Below, piece by piece: positions 59,786 through 64,000 of a stretch of 64,000 bases of DNA. Below the pieces are notes generated by a model. It was not told the origin of the DNA and ran no database searches. It saw nothing but the letters and a program-made list of their open reading frames with translations. This stretch comes from Alteromonas sp. ASW11-130 (lineage in GTDB: Bacteria; Pseudomonadota; Gammaproteobacteria; Enterobacterales; Alteromonadaceae). Each line of letters opens with the position of its first letter. Position 1 is the first letter of the stretch. Where the stretch lies: NCBI RefSeq assembly GCF_026183735.1, contig NZ_JAPFRE010000005.1:62001-126000 (forward strand), read 5' to 3'. Made by a program: the position numbers and the translations under genes.

Positions 59786-60141
59786 TTAAAATTGATGTTC
59801 GTAACTCAGCTTGACCATATGCCTATAGTACGGCTTCGCACTGTCACGTCGCTCTGCGTTACTTTTTGATCGTCACCGAGTAAGTTGCGAACACGCAATG
59901 TAATAGTGCTATTAAAGTCTGGATAATAGGTATAAATTTAATCCAGCAAATGGAAGGGTTGTGCAAACGCGTCCTCACGACCGTTAATACCAGAGGCAAG
60001 ATTGCGCTCACCTGACACGTTACACACTAGAGATGTGGTGTGCTCGCCGTTAGCAGAATCATAATTTAATTGGAAGTTGACTACGTATTGCGAATGCCCA
60101 TTTAAACGCTTTTCGCTACAAAGTTTAGCTACATCTGCCAG
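59786..60141 (-). pseudogene. C-terminal remnant of a second TonB-dependent receptor
   Basis: The minus-strand translation begins within a late barrel segment (GHSQYVVNFQLNYDSANGEH, then TTSLVCNVSGERNLASGING) and continues through REDAFAQPFHLLD, an in-frame TAA at 59940-59938, and TITLRVRNLLGDDQKVTQ, all typical of TonB-receptor C-termini. After a frameshift the proper end appears in another frame (RHMVKLSYEHQF, stop at 59788-59786), again with terminal Phe. The 5' three-quarters are missing and the remnant stops where a truncated attC-like sequence begins. Confidence 0.85.
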
Positions 60142-60159
60142 TTAGTATGTGGCGTAAGA

Positions 60160-60314
60160 AGATCACCACGCATGGGCTATTATAACGAGCGGCCCATGTT
60201 TTTGTGTCCCAGCGAACGCAGTGAGTGCCAACAGATACTTGATACTTATTATGCCTTGTCCTTCAGTTTAGACTTCAAAGGCAAACTGAAGGACAAGGCT
60301 CAAATGTGTTAGGC
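60160..60314 (-). other. Truncated attC-like site B after the hydrolase gene
   Basis: On the minus strand the hydrolase stop codon lies within GCCTAAC (60314-60308), a perfect R'' box (RYYYAAC). Further on, a segment near 60200-60160 (GCCGCTCGTTATAATAGCCC, then ATGCG) resembles the inner part of site A (GCCGCTCGGATTTTAGCCC, then ACGC). No GTTRRRY partner follows before the receptor remnant begins, so the right arm seems lost. Confidence 0.5.
60253..60299. terminator. Perfect 17-base-pair hairpin downstream of the hydrolase gene
   Basis: GCCTTGTCCTTCAGTTT (60253-60269) and its exact complement (60283-60299) flank a 13-base loop, nine bases after the hydrolase stop codon. It lacks a U-tract on the minus strand, so it may be a transcript-stabilising hairpin or part of the recombination site rather than a classical terminator. 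Confidence 0.6.
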
Positions 60315-61049
60315 TTTCTTAATCGCCGAACATGAGCGTCCTTGCAAGTAATCGCGAACCAATAGATTAATTTTGTCTTTTAACCACTTAGGACCGAAAT
60401 CAGACATGTCATTATGCCGTGACTCAGGAATTTTAACTACACATGAGTTGTTTTGCTCTGATGCTGACGGCAAAACACCTTTATCGGCAGGAAAATCGCT
60501 AGCCCGAATAGACAATGCCTTTATATTGGTATCTCTAGGCAAGGGAACGCGCCTATGGTCTAAAGTAATTAGTGATTTAACATAAGGTTTGCTTTCATTT
60601 CCTAGCCATGAAGAAATATCACCACCGTTTGAGTGCCCAACTAGAAGCAAATTATCGAAGTCATAATTTTCCAGACGTTCACTTAAATTTGATTTAACAA
60701 AATGAAGAGTTTTGGCACCTCTGCGCCAATTTTCACTGCGAGTTTCAAATAAGTTCCCAATCGTTGATAGTGGAGGGTCATTGGGAAGCTCATGCCCAAT
60801 AGCTATAACAAGATAACCTAAGTTATTAAGCTGATTAGCTAAAAATGTATACTTTAAATGAGACACACCGTAGCCTGCGCTCAATAGAGCAACCGGACAT
60901 TTGGATTTCTTTCTACAGCCTTCGTTTTCTTGCGGATATGTGATTTCTATAGGGATATTTCTATCTCTAGATTCATCGTAAATTGTATCTGCGTTTGATA
61001 CGCCAACTGAGGTGGCAATTAAAAATACTAACCCTTGCAGATACTTCAT
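60309..61049 (-). CDS. Exported alpha/beta hydrolase, probable integron cassette gene
   Basis: A 246-residue protein with a signal peptide (MKYLQGLVFLIATSVGVSNA) and an alpha/beta-hydrolase fold similar to the PAF-acetylhydrolase/chlorophyllase-like group. Nucleophile elbow GHSNGG (Ser near residue 140), oxyanion part LLSAGYGVSH and catalytic His in ESRHNDMSDFG are visible; the substrate is unknown. The ATG is preceded by AGGAG and lies only 13 bases after the attC-like R' box GTTAGGC, and the stop codon TAA lies inside GCCTAAC. That compact layout is what gene cassettes show. Two Cys (EGCRKKSKC) may form a disulfide. Confidence 0.85.
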   Translation of the reverse strand: MKYLQGLVFLIATSVGVSNADTIYDESRDRNIPIEITYPQENEGCRKKSKCPVALLSAGYGVSHLKYTFLANQLNNLGYLVIAIGHELPNDPPLSTIGNLFETRSENWRRGAKTLHFVKSNLSERLENYDFDNLLLVGHSNGGDISSWLGNESKPYVKSLITLDHRRVPLPRDTNIKALSIRASDFPADKGVLPSASEQNNSCVVKIPESRHNDMSDFGPKWLKDKINLLVRDYLQGRSCSAIKKA

Positions 61050-61062
61050 AATTCTCCTGAAA

Positions 61063-61178
61063 GCCTAACTTTTAAATAAGGGACGCAGATGCGTGGGCTA
61101 AAATCCGAGCGGCGCGAGTCAGCCCACTTATTTGCATCCTAGCCCGCAAAGCGGGCGAACTTAATTTATTTGTTATAC
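61063..61178 (-). other. attC-like recombination site A between two cassette genes
   Basis: Read on the minus strand the 116-base element begins with GTATAAC (R'', 61178-61172, overlapping the stop of the ABM gene) and ends with GTTAGGC (R', 61069-61063, a perfect GTTRRRY). The inner arms are imperfectly complementary (TAAC...AAATTAAG with CTTATTTAAAAGTTA). Inner stems GTGGGCT/AGCCCAC and GGATGCA/TGCGTCC make one long imperfect hairpin. Length, box placement and partial symmetry match integron attC sites; R'' departs from RYYYAAC at one position. Confidence 0.72.
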
Positions 61179-61499
61179 ATCAAAGCTTCTACGATGTAAG
61201 TAGTCAATTTCCACTTCCATTTCGTACAGTGTTTTAGTTGATTCTAAATTTAGGCTCTCACGCATCAATTGGCGCTGTTTTTCATATTCAGTACTCATTT
61301 CGATTTCAGATGCATGGCGATACGTTTCTTCATCTGGCCATTGAGCGTAGGCGATAAAACTACCGTTTTTATCTCGGTGTAATCGTGAGCCTAAGCTTCC
61401 TTTAAAAAGAAAGATACCTTGCGTCGTTTTAGGCCAAGCAGATAGAAATTGCTCTTCACATCCAGCCTTTACCACAAATTCAAACATTACAACGAACAT
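61173..61499 (-). CDS. ABM-domain (antibiotic biosynthesis monooxygenase-like) protein, probable integron cassette gene
   Basis: A 108-residue dimeric ferredoxin-like-fold protein. It starts MFVVMFEFVVKAGCEEQFLS and continues with GSLGSRLHRDKNGSFIAYAQ then WPDEETYR, which matches ABM domains; these include quinol and haem-type monooxygenases and many proteins of unknown role. GGGAGG lies six bases before the ATG. The stop codon is within GTATAAC, the R'' box of site A. Small single-domain proteins like this are common cassette contents. Confidence 0.8.
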   Translation of the reverse strand: MFVVMFEFVVKAGCEEQFLSAWPKTTQGIFLFKGSLGSRLHRDKNGSFIAYAQWPDEETYRHASEIEMSTEYEKQRQLMRESLNLESTKTLYEMEVEIDYLHRRSFDV

Positions 61500-61532
61500 T
61501 GCTAATCCTCCCTGATGTATTACATCTTAGTA

Positions 61533-61602
61533 TTTTAACGGCATGATTTTAAATGCCAGTAAAATACCTTATTGGACGGTGCTTCAGCACTGTCCGTTAA
61601 TT
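61533..61602 (-). other. Possible third, atypical attC-like element upstream of the ABM gene
   Basis: Outer arms TTAACGG and CCGTTAA enclose two smaller hairpins (GGACAGTGC...GCACCGTCC and GGCAT...ATGCC). The ends AATTAAC and GTTAAAA differ from the R'' and R' consensus by one or two bases. It lies 34 bases before the ABM start codon, where a cassette boundary is expected, but the two-hairpin layout is not typical. Confidence 0.3.
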
Positions 61603-61709
61603 TGGTATAAATAATGCTAATGGAATTTGTATTATTTGGGAAGTGGCGTTTTGTTTCTGCTCATTGCTGTTGTAGAAAGCATTGTCGTTTTTTTCATATT
61701 AATCTCTGC
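61603..61709. other. Short gene-free stretch next to the cassettes
   Basis: Nothing recognisable; the translation on both strands is broken by stops. Confidence 0.4.
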
Positions 61710-62008
61710 TTAAATTGCTAGCTGAAAGCGTGAAATCATTGATTTCGGTGTGGCTCCTTGCTCTAGGCTAAGTTTGCCTGTCTGGGTCAGGCCCAGTGTT
61801 GTAAAACCTATGCGCCTGACTAGTTTCTTAGCCAGTCCATTTCGTATTGGCTCTATTTCTTAACGAGAAGTCTGGAAGTGCGAGAGAATTCATCTTCAGT
61901 TCTTCGTTCTAAGGAGACCACCGCTTTCGCGCTGGCGACGGCCTGGATATCGATCTTTTCAGCCAGTGGTAAAGGTTTATTTTTACCAAATGCACCTAAG
62001 AAGAATCG
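61710..62008 (-). pseudogene. Frameshifted coding remnant of unknown family beside phoR
   Basis: On the minus strand one frame reads RFFLGAFGKNKPLPLAEKID, then IQAVASAKAVVSLERRTEDE and SRTSRLLVKK up to a TAG. A second frame overlaps it and goes on (EPIRNGLAKKLVRRIGFTTL, GLTQTGKLSLEQGATPK, SMISRFQLAI) to TAA at 61712-61710. The two halves look like one protein split by a frameshift, and there is a TGA just upstream of the first half. I do not recognise the family. Confidence 0.5.
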
Positions 62009-62170
62009 TCACCCCGTTGTAAAACGAGCCCTTTGTGACTGATATCGTAAACTTACAATAGTGGATTTTTAAGCCTCACGATAACAGGCCTCGGAGGTCC
62101 CAGATAATGCTGCGCATTTTTGGAAGGATGGCGTCATTTCTTTGAAAACTGAAGGATAAATTGGTACGTA

Positions 62171-63478
62171 TTAATCTTTTTCATTCTCAACTACCAACTC
62201 ATCGGCAAGTTTGAATGAAAATTCACTCCCCTCACCTACCTTGCTTTTAATTTCGAGCTTAGCGTTATGATGACTAAGAACGTGTTTAACAATGGATAAT
62301 CCAAGACCGGAGCCACCGGTGCTCCTTGAACGCGCTTTATCTACACGATAAAAACGTTCTGTAAGACGAGATAGGTGGGCCTGTTCGATACCTTCACCAT
62401 TATCGACAACCGAAAATTTTACGCCGCTTTGCACACGCTCCCAATAAACATCTATCACTCCTTTTTCAGGGGTATAATTAATCGCATTGAAGATTAAGTT
62501 AGAGCAAGCGCTTCTCAGCTCGGTTTCAATGCCATATACATTCAGGTTGGACTCGATGTGGAAGTTGATACTGTGCGCTTTATTCTTATTTAACGTCTGC
62601 GCCTCTACCTCAATTTGCTTTAACATTGTTGGCATGTGGACAATTCGGTCGTGAATTCTTTCTGCACTAGCCTCAATCCGAGAAAGCACCAGGAGGTCTT
62701 CAATCAAATTTTTCATCCGCCTCGACTGCGCTTCCATTTCGCTGATGGCTTTACTCATCATTGGGTTATCATTGCCACCGTTATCCATAAGCTCGAGGTA
62801 ACCGGTTATAACGGTAAGTGGCGTGCGCAATTCATGAGACACATTGGCGACAAAGTCTTTCCGCATTTCTTCTAGTTGTGAAAGCCGGGTAACATCCCTG
62901 GCAATCAACAACAAATGATCTTCACCATAAGGCATAATGCGATATTCTAGAATTTTGTTTGGATTGACTGGCGATGCAACTTCAATAGGAAATGTAAAAT
63001 CTCCTTCATGAAAATAGTTGATAAATTTGGGGTTCCGGATGAGGTTGTTTAGCCGTTGTCCCGCATCAGCTGGCCATTTAAAACCAAGTTCAATTCTTGC
63101 CAGTCGATTGCACCAGGTAATAGTACCTCTTACATCAATTACCACCGCAGCGTCCGGAAGCGCCTCTGCGCCATCGCGAAAACGGGTCACCAGCGTACCC
63201 AGCTCTTTACGTTTATTTCTGTTTCTACGCTGTAAAAAATAGACGCCTTCGTAAACATGTTCCCACATGCCTTTCACCGAAGGAGGGCTCATTTTTCGGC
63301 TATGCCACAACCAACGATTTAAGCGATACAATTGCCAATAATTATTTAACAGTAACGCGAGGATACCCAGGCATAGGGTCAGTGCCATCTCATCCAGTAT
63401 TAGGCCCACTATAGCAAATAAGACTAGATATGCTGTCAGACTAAACGCAATGCGCAGCCAGGAAAAAGGGTGATACAT
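62171..63478 (-). CDS. phoR: Phosphate regulon sensor histidine kinase PhoR
   Basis: A 435-residue kinase. Two close membrane helices (about residues 10-30 and 33-52) are followed by a PAS domain (about 95-200), the HisKA region with the phospho-His in FVANVSHELRTPLTVITG, and HATPase_c with N, G1 and G2 boxes (ACSNLIFNAINYTP, DNGEGIEQAH, GGSGLGLSIVKH). It phosphorylates PhoB under phosphate limitation. It lies 75 bases after phoB. The PAS between TM and kinase, with no periplasmic domain, is the PhoR layout. Confidence 0.95.
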   Translation of the reverse strand: MYHPFSWLRIAFSLTAYLVLFAIVGLILDEMALTLCLGILALLLNNYWQLYRLNRWLWHSRKMSPPSVKGMWEHVYEGVYFLQRRNRNKRKELGTLVTRFRDGAEALPDAAVVIDVRGTITWCNRLARIELGFKWPADAGQRLNNLIRNPKFINYFHEGDFTFPIEVASPVNPNKILEYRIMPYGEDHLLLIARDVTRLSQLEEMRKDFVANVSHELRTPLTVITGYLELMDNGGNDNPMMSKAISEMEAQSRRMKNLIEDLLVLSRIEASAERIHDRIVHMPTMLKQIEVEAQTLNKNKAHSINFHIESNLNVYGIETELRSACSNLIFNAINYTPEKGVIDVYWERVQSGVKFSVVDNGEGIEQAHLSRLTERFYRVDKARSRSTGGSGLGLSIVKHVLSHHNAKLEIKSKVGEGSEFSFKLADELVVENEKD

Positions 63479-63553
63479 AGAAAATTACAGCGCGGTTGCT
63501 AGATTTCAGTGGGGGTATGCTAGCGCGTCAGAGCGTGCTAGCAAAGCACCAAT

Positions 63554-64000
63554 TCAGATTTTTGTAGAAAAGCGATAACCAGCACCCCGTACAGTTTGAA
63601 TCATTTTGTCGTGGTTATATTTGGCTATGGCTTTACGAAGCCGACGGATATGGACATCGACCGTTCGGTCCTCCACATACACGTTTGTCCCCCAGACATT
63701 GTCCAGTAACAACTCGCGGCTGTACACCCGCTCAGGATGTGCCATGAAAAAGTGTAATAATTTAAATTCAGTTGGTCCTATCTCTACGGGCTCATCATGC
63801 GCAGTGACGCGATGGGAAACAGGCTCCAACTTTAACCCATTAAAAGCAATTGGCTCTTCGTTCGCAGTAGGGGTGACCCTGCGCATAACAGCCTTGATTC
63901 GGGCGACCAATTCTTTAGGGGAGAAGGGTTTGGTCACGTAATCATCTGCCCCGGCCTCCAGCCCACGAACTTTGTCTTCTTCTTCACCTTTTGCGGTGAG
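63554..64000 (-). CDS. phoB: Phosphate regulon response regulator PhoB, 5' end cut by window edge
   Basis: About 148 codons are visible; the N-terminal part of the receiver domain lies beyond the window. The visible receiver end reads [20 protein letters not shown], including the conserved Lys of TKPF. The OmpR/PhoB winged-helix domain follows (about the last 100 residues), with [20 protein letters not shown] and [10 protein letters not shown]. It activates the Pho regulon. Identity as PhoB rather than another OmpR-type regulator rests on pairing with phoR. Confidence 0.93.
   Translation of the reverse strand, partial: LTAKGEEEDKVRGLEAGADDYVTKPFSPKELVARIKAVMRRVTPTANEEPIAFNGLKLEPVSHRVTAHDEPVEIGPTEFKLLHFFMAHPERVYSRELLLDNVWGTNVYVEDRTVDVHIRRLRKAIAKYNHDKMIQTVRGAGYRFSTKI

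Overview
This 64 kb window is chromosomal DNA from a marine gammaproteobacterium, most probably an Alteromonadaceae relative (Alteromonas, Salinimonas or Aestuariibacter-like). That placement is an inference. It rests on moderate GC, the combination of conserved blocks (zapE-zapG-degQ-degS, mla/lpt/rpoN, djlA-xerD-dsbC-recJ-recO-pdxJ-acpS-rlmD-relA-mazG, lptD-surA-pdxA-rsmA-apaG-apaH), and protein sequences that look Alteromonadales-like. No rRNA or tRNA gene, CRISPR array or intact insertion sequence was recognised.

Layout. 1-7.2 kb: end of an AI-2E family permease, a YebC/YeeN regulator, zapE, zapG, and the periplasmic proteases degQ and degS, with a sigma-E type promoter in front of degQ. 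7.2-13.1 kb (minus): a LysM lipoprotein, then murA-ibaG-mlaB-mlaC-mlaD-mlaE-mlaF. 13.5-22.8 kb (plus): yrbG-kdsD-kdsC-lptC-lptA-lptB-rpoN-hpf-ptsN-rapZ-ptsO, then mgtE. Together these blocks cover outer-membrane lipid asymmetry, Kdo/LPS synthesis and transport, and the nitrogen PTS. 22.8-29 kb (minus): a small beta-barrel protein, sspA-sspB, the petABC cytochrome bc1 complex and rplM-rpsI. 29-39.9 kb (minus): mazG, relA, rlmD, acpS, pdxJ, recO, an unassigned 91-residue protein, recJ, dsbC, xerD and djlA. 40-49 kb (plus): lptD-surA-pdxA-rsmA-apaG-apaH, then a chemotaxis receptor with a good sigma-28 promoter. 50-59.5 kb (mostly minus): lysC, a DUF192 protein, acnB, a PQQ-type sugar dehydrogenase, a four-helix membrane protein and a TonB-dependent receptor. 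62-64 kb (minus): phoR and the 3' part of phoB.

The accessory and decaying part lies at 49-50 kb and 56-62 kb. It holds a DUF3450 pseudogene with two in-frame stops, the frameshifted C-terminus of a second TonB-dependent receptor, a degenerate coding stretch beside phoR, and two small genes (an exported alpha/beta hydrolase and an ABM-fold monooxygenase-like protein) arranged like integron gene cassettes. The cassette pair has one good attC-like site between the genes and a second truncated one that ends against the receptor pseudogene. No integrase is in the window, so this would be an integrase-less attC cluster.

A second unusual signal is a heptanucleotide tandem repeat (AAAAAGT) at three separate loci: nine perfect copies directly in front of recJ, three copies occupying the ribosome-binding position of apaH, and three or more copies next to the bidirectional terminator after degS. 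Copy-number change there could tune expression, but the sequence alone cannot show this.
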